NCBI GenBank assembly: GCA_001751225.1 | Contig: MAXT01000125.1 | Location: forward strand, 1-6,258 | From: Desulfuromonadales bacterium C00003107 | Lineage (GTDB): Bacteria; Desulfobacterota; Desulfuromonadia; Desulfuromonadales; Syntrophotaleaceae | Direction of reading: 5' to 3' | DNA length: 6,258 nucleotides | The notes under the pieces: model-generated | Told to the model about the DNA's origin: nothing | What the model saw: only the letters and a program-made list of their open reading frames with translations | Database searches by the model: none | Translations under genes and position numbers: made by a program | In this document: positions 1 to 4,606 of the stretch, in pieces | Position numbering within the stretch: the stretch's first letter is position 1 | How the letters are laid out: each line of letters opens with the position of its first letter

Positions 1-228
1 CCGACTCCTTTGGCAACAGTCGAGACATCGAGGGATCGGTACCGTTCCGGCACAACCGATCTATCGCCTAATCTTAAGGGATAACATGACTCTTGGCAAC
101 CGACTTGCGTCTCGGACACAACCTGACGCAAGACTACGAAGCACAGAGAGCTTCTGTCCAAAACTAGCAGCGAGAAACACTGCGAAGGTCACCAGCCATT
201 CAAGATCAACACCGACAAACATCCAGCG
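1..228. other. No intact gene; sequence behind a transposase remnant
   Basis: I find no gene with a credible start here. On the minus strand the frame directly after the stop of the HTH fragment stays open from 228 to about 64. It begins with a peptide containing MFVGVD (residues encoded near 205-222), which resembles the start of the DDE catalytic core of IS481 transposases (typical form: LFVAIDD or MFVGVDD). The rest of that frame does not look like a transposase. This suggests an internally deleted and decayed insertion sequence. No inverted-repeat ends could be identified. Confidence 0.35.
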
Positions 229-486
229 CTAACAGCTGCCTTCAAGGTTACGCTCTACCTTAGCTAGACGCTTAAGACCGTACCTCAGGTTACGATAACG
301 GAGATTGGTGCTTTTGCGAGGCTCAAATTCATGTTTTCTGGCCCGCTCAATCACCTTGTAAATGGTAGGCCGCGAAACCTTGAACCGCTCTGCAAGATCG
401 GTGATGTTTGTTCCGCCAGCTTGATAGGTTTTCCAGATTTTCTGACGGTCTTCGGGGGTAAGTCGAACACGTTCTGATAGTTTCAT
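229..486 (-). pseudogene. N-terminal HTH fragment of an IS481-type transposase
   Basis: This is an 85-residue open frame from the ATG at 486; a TTG seven codons further upstream is a less likely start. Residues about 10-60 form a helix-turn-helix of the IS481/IS3 leader type, seen as LTPEDRQKIW, then ITDLAERFKVSRPTIYKVI, where the second helix is the recognition helix. A basic stretch and LRYGLKRLAKVERNLE follow, which is the usual linker before the DDE domain in IS481 transposases. A full transposase is about 300-350 residues, so the catalytic domain is missing. A stop comes about 30-40 residues before the DDE core should begin. No good ribosome binding site precedes the ATG, and the fragment begins 34 bp after the stop of the Cys-rich SatP fusion gene. 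It is probably inactive, although a retained DNA-binding peptide cannot be excluded. The family call rests on recalled resemblance. Confidence 0.6.
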
Positions 487-520
487 AAAGTCACAACATT
501 CATGCAAAAAAGGTTATAGA

Positions 521-1510
521 TTACACCATCGGTGACTTAGCCAATTCCTGTAAGGTAGGAATCGGCAAGAAGCCACGACGGCCGTACATTGCTTTGAAAA
601 AATGAACAAAACCTGCACAAATAGCCAAAGTACCGATGGCTATTCCTCCGCAGCCTGCTACCGGCTTGATACCAGCTACATCCGTGGCATGTCCAAAAGC
701 CAGCAGGACAAGGGAGAGGGTCAACAAAGCTGAAAACAGACGCCAAATTTTCTCGATACGCAGGGCCCCGAAAAATAAGGTAGCCGACACCAGGCTCAAC
801 AGCCCGAAGCAGACAGCTGTGGCAGCTCCGGAAGGCGCGGGTGCCATACCGGTGTGAGTCATAACTGCAACCGATACAATGGCGAGACAAAAAAGGCCGT
901 AAGCCATAAATGTGGTAGCACCAAAGACATTATTTTTACGCCATTCCATAGCTCCACTGATGACCTGCGCAAGCCCGGCATAAAAAATACTCATCGTTGT
1001 CAGCACAGTTGCCAGGGGGAAAAAGTTCCCTACCTGCAAACTGAGCAACACCGTTGCAACACCAAATCCCAAAAGCCCCATAGCAACCGGACCCTGGGCA
1101 GAGCTAGAAACTGGAACGGTAGAAACCGAGCGAATCCTTGGAGTTGCCAGGGGACTCGCAAGACGTCTTTGACGAGCTAAAGGAGCCGAATCCAGCATTG
1201 AGCGGGTAGACACCTGATGCCACAAAGACGGTAGCGACCATTTAACTTTAAAAGGCTTGACTAGAGGCTCTCTGAATTGAATAACTGGCCTTGCTATTCG
1301 GGCCCCCGACGCCTCAAGTACAACCCGACCTCTGGCCGGGGAACTGATCGAAAACCGATGGGCTAATTCTTGGTAACGATTACATGAGCGATAATCAGCG
1401 CTGCAGTAGCGGATAATAGTCGGCACGTCAGACGATGAAATATAATCGCAGCCGACATCACAACAATCGTCATCTTTACCGTAAAAGGAACAGAGAATTC
1501 CGTCGCTCAT
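521..1510 (-). CDS. SatP/YaaH-family permease with an N-terminal Cys-rich domain
   Basis: This 329-residue protein has three parts. Residues 1-50 hold a compact Cys-rich domain with cysteines at 7, 16, 17, 21, 36 and 43, arranged around CCDVGCDYIS and RYQELAHRF. Residues 51-139 are a basic, Ser/Pro/Arg-rich linker with no membrane segment. From about 140 onward there is a six-helix SatP (acetate uptake transporter) domain: GLLGFGVATVLL, FFPLATVL, IFYAGLAQVISG and MEWRK all match canonical SatP positions. The family signature NPAPLGL is replaced by GPVAMGL, so substrate or gating may differ. Canonical SatP is about 190 residues, so roughly 140 are added here. The ATG at 1510 has AAGGAA about 8 nt upstream on the mRNA. 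A sigma-54 promoter lies about 125 bp upstream. The Cys cluster could bind a metal or Fe-S centre or sense redox state, which is inference. I recognise similar Cys-rich modules from Desulfuromonadales but cannot name a family. Confidence 0.88.
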   Translation of the reverse strand: MSDGILCSFYGKDDDCCDVGCDYISSSDVPTIIRYCSADYRSCNRYQELAHRFSISSPARGRVVLEASGARIARPVIQFREPLVKPFKVKWSLPSLWHQVSTRSMLDSAPLARQRRLASPLATPRIRSVSTVPVSSSAQGPVAMGLLGFGVATVLLSLQVGNFFPLATVLTTMSIFYAGLAQVISGAMEWRKNNVFGATTFMAYGLFCLAIVSVAVMTHTGMAPAPSGAATAVCFGLLSLVSATLFFGALRIEKIWRLFSALLTLSLVLLAFGHATDVAGIKPVAGCGGIAIGTLAICAGFVHFFKAMYGRRGFLPIPTLQELAKSPMV

Positions 1511-1635
1511 GATCAGTTCCTTTCTTTGCGGGTAGGAGTATTGCCATGGAATGCGGGGCGCCTTGAACCATCTTCACGCCACCGCCTCCTTCATAGAGCC
1601 TCAACTGTTTGCATTTCTTGAATGCCCTCTAAATT

Positions 1636-1652
1636 AGCAAACTGCGTACCAA
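1636..1652 (-). promoter_or_regulatory. Sigma-54 (-24/-12) promoter P1 of the Cys-rich SatP gene
   Basis: The minus strand reads TTGGTACGCAGTTTGCT, matching the RpoN consensus TTGGCACG-N4-TTGCW with a single change (C to T) and the obligatory GG-N10-GC spacing. The expected start of transcription is near 1625, giving a leader of about 115 nt before the ATG at 1510. Three palindromic sites lie upstream at enhancer-like distances, and an IHF-like site lies between. Confidence 0.8.
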
Positions 1653-1723
1653 CACTTGACACAACCCGACCAATACCTTTCTTGTCTAATGTTTTCAGCT
1701 ACTTAGAATGCAAACTCGGGCGG

Positions 1724-1736
1724 CAACCTTTTGATT
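1724..1736 (-). promoter_or_regulatory. Candidate IHF site between P1 and its upstream sites
   Basis: The minus strand reads AATCAAAAGGTTG, a full match to the IHF consensus WATCAA-N4-TTR. It sits about 100 bp upstream of the predicted start of P1, just before the nearest palindrome. That is where DNA bending commonly helps an upstream-bound activator reach RpoN holoenzyme. The consensus is short, so chance occurrence is possible. I saw no equivalent at P2. Confidence 0.4.
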
Positions 1737-1748
1737 CCAAGCACTCAT

Positions 1749-1764
1749 TTCGCAACCATGCAAG
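1749..1764. promoter_or_regulatory. Palindromic activator site 1a (P1-proximal)
   Basis: TTCGCA-ACCA-TGCAAG matches 10 of 12 positions of TTTGCA-N4-TGCAAA. It would be unconvincing alone. It lies exactly 138 bp (start to start) before site 1b, the same distance that separates the perfect sites 2a and 2b in the P2 array. Confidence 0.6.
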
Positions 1765-1886
1765 AGGCGGCAAAAGATACAGCCAGTCAAAGATCGTCCT
1801 CTCCGACCCGGAGCCCCTCTACATTCTCGTGAATTACCCCGAATATTCAGATAGTTACGTCATGCCTCCCACCGATCAAATCCTCA

Positions 1887-1902
1887 TTTGCACCGATGCA
1901 AA
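1887..1902. promoter_or_regulatory. Palindromic activator site 1b
   Basis: TTTGCA-CCGA-TGCAAA is a perfect inverted repeat. It is the second member of the array upstream of P1, about 270 bp upstream of the predicted start, and 29 bp (start to start) from site 1c. Confidence 0.75.
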
Positions 1903-1913
1903 GCTCTAAACTA

Positions 1914-1933
1914 TTTTTGCATTATTGCAAAAA
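1914..1933. promoter_or_regulatory. Palindromic activator site 1c
   Basis: TTTTTGCA-TTAT-TGCAAAAA is a perfect 8-4-8 inverted repeat whose TTTGCA-N4-TGCAAA core begins at 1916. It is the most distal site of the P1 array and lies just outside the satP terminator. It lacks the T-tract context and GC-rich stem of a terminator, which favours a protein-binding site. Confidence 0.75.
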
Positions 1934-1964
1934 CCAATTCCCCAAGAGTTTCTCCCATTGACCC

Positions 1965-1998
1965 ATAAAAAATGGCGGGACCATAGGGTCCCGCCATT
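1965..1998 (-). terminator. Intrinsic terminator of satP
   Basis: A perfect 12-bp stem (1971-1982 pairing with 1987-1998, arm AATGGCGGGACC) with a 4-nt loop is followed on the minus strand by a run of six T. It begins about 33 bp after the satP stop codon. On the plus strand no T tract follows, so it acts in one direction and separates unit II from unit I. Confidence 0.92.
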
Positions 1999-2031
1999 AG
2001 TGTCTCTATAAACATCTGATTTCGTGGTGAC

Positions 2032-2622
2032 TTAGGCCATCGCACCAAGCGGCAACACCTGGCGACCATTAACTTCGTTCAGCACCTGGGCCAAGGCAGT
2101 ATAGATAGCGGAGAAGCCGCAGAAGATGCCTTCGTAGCCGGCAATAACGGTAAGAGTATGGTTGCCGGTAAAGTCACCAGCGGCCAGCAGAAAGAAGAGC
2201 AGAGTCAATGAACCGAAAACAACCTGCAGAGCGCGGCTGAGACGAAAGGTGCCGAGGAACATGATGGCAGTAAACAAACCCCACATGGTCAGGTACGCGG
2301 CCATAGCGGTGGCCTTATCAGGGCCAGCAATGCCTACGAGATTGGCTTTGGGAATCAGCACCAGGGCAACCAGGGTCAGCCAGAATGAACCGTAGCTGAT
2401 AAAGGCCGTCGTGGCGAAAGTGTTGCCCTTGCGCCATTCCATGAGGCCAGCAAGTATCTGAGCGGCGCCACCGTAGAAAATACCCATGGCAAGAATCATA
2501 GTATCAAGGGGAAAGAAGCCGGCATTGTGCAGATTGAGAAGCACAGTAGTCATTCCAAACCCGAGCAGGCCAAGAGGAGCGGGGTTTGCGGTATTGTCTA
2601 CCAGAGTACGTTGATCTGCCAT
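2032..2622 (-). CDS. SatP acetate/succinate permease, canonical paralog
   Basis: This 196-residue inner-membrane protein of the SatP/YaaH (GPR1/FUN34) family takes up acetate, and in some members succinate, with protons or by a channel-like mechanism. The family signature NPAPLGL is intact at residues 13-19, followed by [19 protein letters not shown], and [22 protein letters not shown] covers helices 2-3. Six hydrophobic helices are visible, and the protein ends in VLPLGAMA. Length matches the family (about 190). The ATG at 2622 has AGGAGA about 9 nt upstream. It stands alone between its own sigma-54 promoter P2, with a leader of about 230 nt, and a strong terminator. The leader contains a terminator-like structure, so expression may be attenuated. 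Family assignment is firm; substrate preference is from family knowledge. Confidence 0.95.
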   Translation of the reverse strand: MADQRTLVDNTANPAPLGLLGFGMTTVLLNLHNAGFFPLDTMILAMGIFYGGAAQILAGLMEWRKGNTFATTAFISYGSFWLTLVALVLIPKANLVGIAGPDKATAMAAYLTMWGLFTAIMFLGTFRLSRALQVVFGSLTLLFFLLAAGDFTGNHTLTVIAGYEGIFCGFSAIYTALAQVLNEVNGRQVLPLGAMA

Positions 2623-2770
2623 AACGTTTTTCTCCTATTAATTCGGGTTTGAAATTGAGCGGACAGACGTTTCAGCGGGCATGGGGGTAAGCCACAGTTC
2701 CTGCCCACCGCTCAGGATATTGATAATCTTTTAGCCTATATTCTTCCAAGGCTTAAAAAACTGAAATTTA

Positions 2771-2851
2771 AAAAATGGCATGGAGCGAAGTAGTCCTTGT
2801 CCCTCAACAATGTCTGCCGCAACTCCATGCCTGAAAGGAGTAACTTTCGGG
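2771..2851 (-). ncRNA. Structured satP leader or small RNA
   Basis: This is the first 80 or so nt expected from P2. On the minus strand GGCATGGAG (2831-2823) pairs perfectly with CTCCATGCC (2785-2777), and ATTTTTT follows at once, as in an intrinsic terminator. The 37-nt loop holds a smaller hairpin, TTGT-TGAGGG-ACAA. Much of the segment is alignable by eye with the first part of the unit III leader, including an identical 13-mer. It could be a small RNA, an attenuator for satP, or a leader bound by a protein such as CsrA, since several GGA motifs are present. The wide loop makes a simple terminator less certain. Confidence 0.4.
2777..2831 (-). terminator. Possible attenuator/terminator in the satP leader
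   Basis: The 9-bp perfect stem arms at 2777-2785 and 2823-2831 are followed on the minus strand by a T-rich run (2776-2770). If it terminates, only read-through transcripts reach satP at 2622. The 37-nt loop is larger than in typical terminators, and internal pairing would be needed to close it. Confidence 0.35.
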
Positions 2852-2861
2852 CTAGGGTTCT

Positions 2862-2878
2862 AGCAAGGCCCATACCAA
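2862..2878 (-). promoter_or_regulatory. Sigma-54 (-24/-12) promoter P2 of satP
   Basis: The minus strand reads TTGGTATGGGCCTTGCT, with GG-N10-GC spacing and the TTGC box intact. It differs by only one base from P3 (TTGGTATAGGCCTTGCT). Transcription should begin near 2850, leaving a leader of about 230 nt. The three-site palindrome array begins about 100 bp upstream. Confidence 0.78.
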
Positions 2879-2961
2879 TGCTCTAGCAATATTTAACTAC
2901 CTTGTTTTTCCGTATAGTTACGACAAACCACAGGCTTCGCCCGCCAAATCGGCCAAACTGT

Positions 2962-2981
2962 TTTTTGCAGCGTTGCAAAAA
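2962..2981. promoter_or_regulatory. Palindromic activator site 2a (P2-proximal)
   Basis: TTTTTGCA-GCGT-TGCAAAAA is a perfect 8-4-8 inverted repeat with its core starting at 2964. It is centred about 120 bp upstream of the predicted P2 start, a standard location for a sigma-54 enhancer. Confidence 0.78.
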
Positions 2982-3101
2982 TACGGCGGCTCATAAAACC
3001 ACGGGTTATCTGGTGGAAGAATCCCACGCAGCTCCCTTCAGCAAAGCGTTTGCTCGTCCCAAGAGGGCAACAGACAAGCCTCGCAGATCCTGCCAATGCC
3101 A

Positions 3102-3117
3102 TTTGCAATTATGCAAA
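3102..3117. promoter_or_regulatory. Palindromic activator site 2b
   Basis: TTTGCA-ATTA-TGCAAA is a perfect match to the palindrome. It lies 138 bp (start to start) beyond site 2a, identical to the 1a-1b distance. Confidence 0.75.
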
Positions 3118-3130
3118 CCCTGAAGATATT

Positions 3131-3146
3131 TTCGCACAATTGCAAA
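3131..3146. promoter_or_regulatory. Palindromic activator site 2c
   Basis: TTCGCA-CAAT-TGCAAA carries one mismatch to the palindrome. It lies 29 bp (start to start) beyond site 2b, identical to the 1b-1c distance. Confidence 0.7.
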
Positions 3147-3315
3147 AGCTCGCGCGGGATCGAACCAAGGCTACCCTTAAATAATTGTGGAACAGCTTGT
3201 GTGGCGATTAAGAAGTGGCATTAAAGGGTTGCAGATAAGACGAATTTCATCCAATGGAGACAAGACCTTCTTGGGCCAGAACCTACAGCAGGCTATCAAT
3301 TTTTGGTTTTTTTAA
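3147..3315. other. Intergenic stretch without a recognised feature
   Basis: I see no gene, strong hairpin or valid promoter here. A sequence resembling a plus-strand sigma-54 promoter near 3216 has the wrong spacing. This is also where a terminator for the 110-aa gene might lie, but none is evident. Confidence 0.4.
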
Positions 3316-3444
3316 ATTGCAATATCTTGGAAGGGAGGGGCAAGGAAGGAAGAAATTACTAGTGGGAATGTGGAGGAAGCTGCCGCACAGAAGCGCATGA
3401 ACCTGGCGACACACTATCGGACAATGAAAAACCATGATCTGTGA
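3316..3444 (+). pseudogene. Remnant of a Fis-type HTH, as at the C-terminus of sigma-54 activators
   Basis: The plus-strand frame ending at TGA 3442-3444 encodes SGNVEEAAAQ, then a few residues, then THYRTMKNHDL and the stop. This follows the C-terminal HTH of NtrC-family activators (pattern GN-x-x-x-AA, then T-x-YR-x-M/L-K-x-H/Y-x-L just before the stop). An in-frame TAA at 3313-3315 and the absence of a start codon before the motif leave only about 42 codons. The AAA+ core that should precede it is not visible in any frame I read. The helix-1/turn region is also degenerate, lacking the usual LGIS-type turn. I read it as a decayed gene fragment. The match is by eye and short, so coincidence remains possible. 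Confidence 0.4.
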
Positions 3445-3483
3445 AAAGAGGAGGCATTAAACTGGAGCGACGCGTTTAAAGAG

Positions 3484-3816
3484 CTACTTGAAACCAAACA
3501 TCTCTAAAAAGGACACACCAACCGGTTTCATAACCCAAAGACCGAGAGCACACATAATCAGTAATGCCATCACCCAGTTCAAAATTTGTGCGAGCAGTGT
3601 CCAATTTGGTTCCTTGCGTGGCTTTTCTCCATCTCGCTTTTTTTCCGGTCGGTTGCGATTCACACCGCGCAACAGGCGTCCGGAAGAGAGAAAAATTACC
3701 GCCGTAACCACAAACTGGGGCATAACATCCGTGTCGACAACGCCTACTGCCAACAAAACAGCATAATAACATAGGGCGAGCAGCCCTAAAATTGTCATCT
3801 GTTGACCAGGACTCAT
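3484..3816 (-). CDS. Small membrane protein, family not recognised
   Basis: This 110-residue protein has three predicted membrane helices at about residues 7-27, 33-51 and 75-98. Between helices 2 and 3 lies a strongly charged loop (residues 52-73, many Arg, Lys and Glu). By the positive-inside rule the loop is expected on the cytoplasmic side. The ATG at 3816 is preceded by a GAGGGG element about 10 nt upstream and an AAAGGG directly before it. It is the last gene of unit III, 121 bp after the divergent SatP-like gene. A sigma-70-like promoter can be drawn in that gap, so it may also be transcribed alone. It could be an accessory subunit of a neighbouring transporter, which is inference from position only. 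I do not recognise the family. Confidence 0.7.
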   Translation of the reverse strand: MSPGQQMTILGLLALCYYAVLLAVGVVDTDVMPQFVVTAVIFLSSGRLLRGVNRNRPEKKRDGEKPRKEPNWTLLAQILNWVMALLIMCALGLWVMKPVGVSFLEMFGFK

Positions 3817-3891
3817 CCCTTTCCGTCCCCTCTAATAAACCGACATCGCTGTCAGCAGAAAGATTAGCAACAACCGTCTGGCACCCTTTGA

Positions 3892-3920
3892 AAAATAGCT
3901 GAAAAAGGCACCCTTGACAA
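3892..3920 (-). promoter_or_regulatory. Possible sigma-70-type promoter before the small membrane protein gene
   Basis: The minus strand shows TTGTCA, a 17-bp spacer and TATTTT (5/6 and 4/6 matches to the consensus boxes) in the gap after the divergent SatP-like gene. It would let the 110-aa gene be expressed apart from the operon. Matches of this quality are common by chance. Confidence 0.25.
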
Positions 3921-3937
3921 GCCCGTCAATTACTACC

Positions 3938-4528
3938 CTATTTGACCATGCCGTCCCGGTGCCCAAGGGGTACGATATTACGGTGCTGGCGCAGGTTGAC
4001 CGCTTGAGCTACAGCAATGTATACCGCAGTCAAAGCGGAAAAAAAACCGCAGAGACAACCAATGAACAGAAAGACTTGATCATCACGAAGGTGGTTCATG
4101 GCCAATGACAGCAGAGAGAACACCAGCGATCCGAAAAGGATCTGCATAGCAAGACTGCTCCGGAAACTGCCAAGAAACAAAACGACAACAAAAAAACCCC
4201 AAAGGCTGAGGTAGGAAAACATCGTGATGGCGTTGGGATGACGACCGAGACCGAGCTCAGGAAACACATTATAACTGACCAGCGACAACCAGAATATCCC
4301 GAAGGGAAGTAAGGTTGCAGCTGTCCTGGAATCTCCCCGTTGCTGGCTGTAGAGGGCGTACATAAGTTGCACCACAGCGCCACAGACAAGGATAATACCG
4401 GTCAGCAGTGCCGGTGGTCGGTGGGAACCGAGCAGACTGAGCAGGTAGATGGTCAGAGATAGCGCGAGAGCCACAAGTGCCGGGCTAGGTAATTCCGAGG
4501 AAAACACTGAGGATGAAAAGCCAGGCAT
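3938..4528 (-). CDS. Divergent SatP/YaaH-like membrane protein
   Basis: This 196-residue polytopic protein has about six hydrophobic segments. Relation to SatP shows mainly in the second half: LLPFGIFWLSLV, YLSLWGFFVVVLFLGSFRSSLAMQILFGSL and the tail NIVPLGH, which correspond to [13 protein letters not shown], the [21 protein letters not shown] region and QVLPLGAMA in the canonical paralog. The N-terminal signature [11 protein letters not shown] is lost (PSPALVALALS at residues 14-24), as is the MEWRKGN motif. Transport may therefore be altered, or the protein may be regulatory. The ATG at 4528 is chosen because GGAGG lies 4 nt upstream. A TTG extension to 4591 has no ribosome binding site and would put the whole intercistronic hairpin inside the coding region. 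It is the second gene of unit III, 78 bp after the MFS carrier. Confidence 0.82.
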   Translation of the reverse strand: MPGFSSSVFSSELPSPALVALALSLTIYLLSLLGSHRPPALLTGIILVCGAVVQLMYALYSQQRGDSRTAATLLPFGIFWLSLVSYNVFPELGLGRHPNAITMFSYLSLWGFFVVVLFLGSFRSSLAMQILFGSLVFSLLSLAMNHLRDDQVFLFIGCLCGFFSALTAVYIAVAQAVNLRQHRNIVPLGHRDGMVK

Positions 4529-4546
4529 GGGACCTCCCGAAACATT

Positions 4547-4577
4547 ACTGCCAGCCCACCATTGGTGGGCTGGCAGT
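4547..4577 (-). other. Strong intercistronic hairpin between the MFS and SatP-like genes
   Basis: A perfect 14-bp stem (4547-4560 pairing with 4564-4577) with a 3-nt loop lies 29 bp after the MFS stop codon. On the minus strand no T run follows; AATGTTTC and then the ribosome binding site of the next gene come directly after. It is more likely an mRNA-stabilising or partial-termination element that raises MFS over the downstream gene than a full terminator. Confidence 0.7.
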
Positions 4578-4606
4578 GAGTGAAGAAACAACAGAACAGT
4601 TGAGAA

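Noticed and set aside
508..540. Weak hairpin (CACC/GGTG) plus T run as terminator of the Cys-rich SatP gene
   Set aside because: The stem is only about 4 bp and is separated from the T run by about 10 nt, so it is not a credible intrinsic terminator.
1602..1626. Minus-strand GGGCATTCAAGAAATGC as a second sigma-54 promoter or TTTGCA-type palindrome
   Set aside because: The GG-to-GC spacing is 12, and the palindrome right half does not match.
1622..1909. Plus-strand open frame of 95 codons in the P1 upstream region
   Set aside because: It overlaps the sigma-54 promoter, the IHF-like site and the activator sites. It has no ribosome binding site and no recognisable protein character.
1887..1933. 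Tandem short palindromes as a CRISPR or origin-type iteron array
   Set aside because: There are only two or three copies per array with unequal spacing. The position upstream of sigma-54 promoters explains them better as activator sites.
2893..3123. Overlapping frames of about 70 codons on both strands
   Set aside because: They cover the P2 activator array, lack starts with ribosome binding sites and resemble no protein.
3216..3234. Plus-strand TGGCATTAAAGGGTTGCAG as a sigma-54 promoter
   Set aside because: The GG-to-GC spacing is 12 instead of the strict 10, and the only plus-strand frame downstream is the decayed HTH fragment.
4529..4591. TTG start for the divergent SatP-like protein at 4591
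   Set aside because: There is no ribosome binding site, and the 21 added residues would be encoded by the intercistronic hairpin. The ATG at 4528 has GGAGG upstream.
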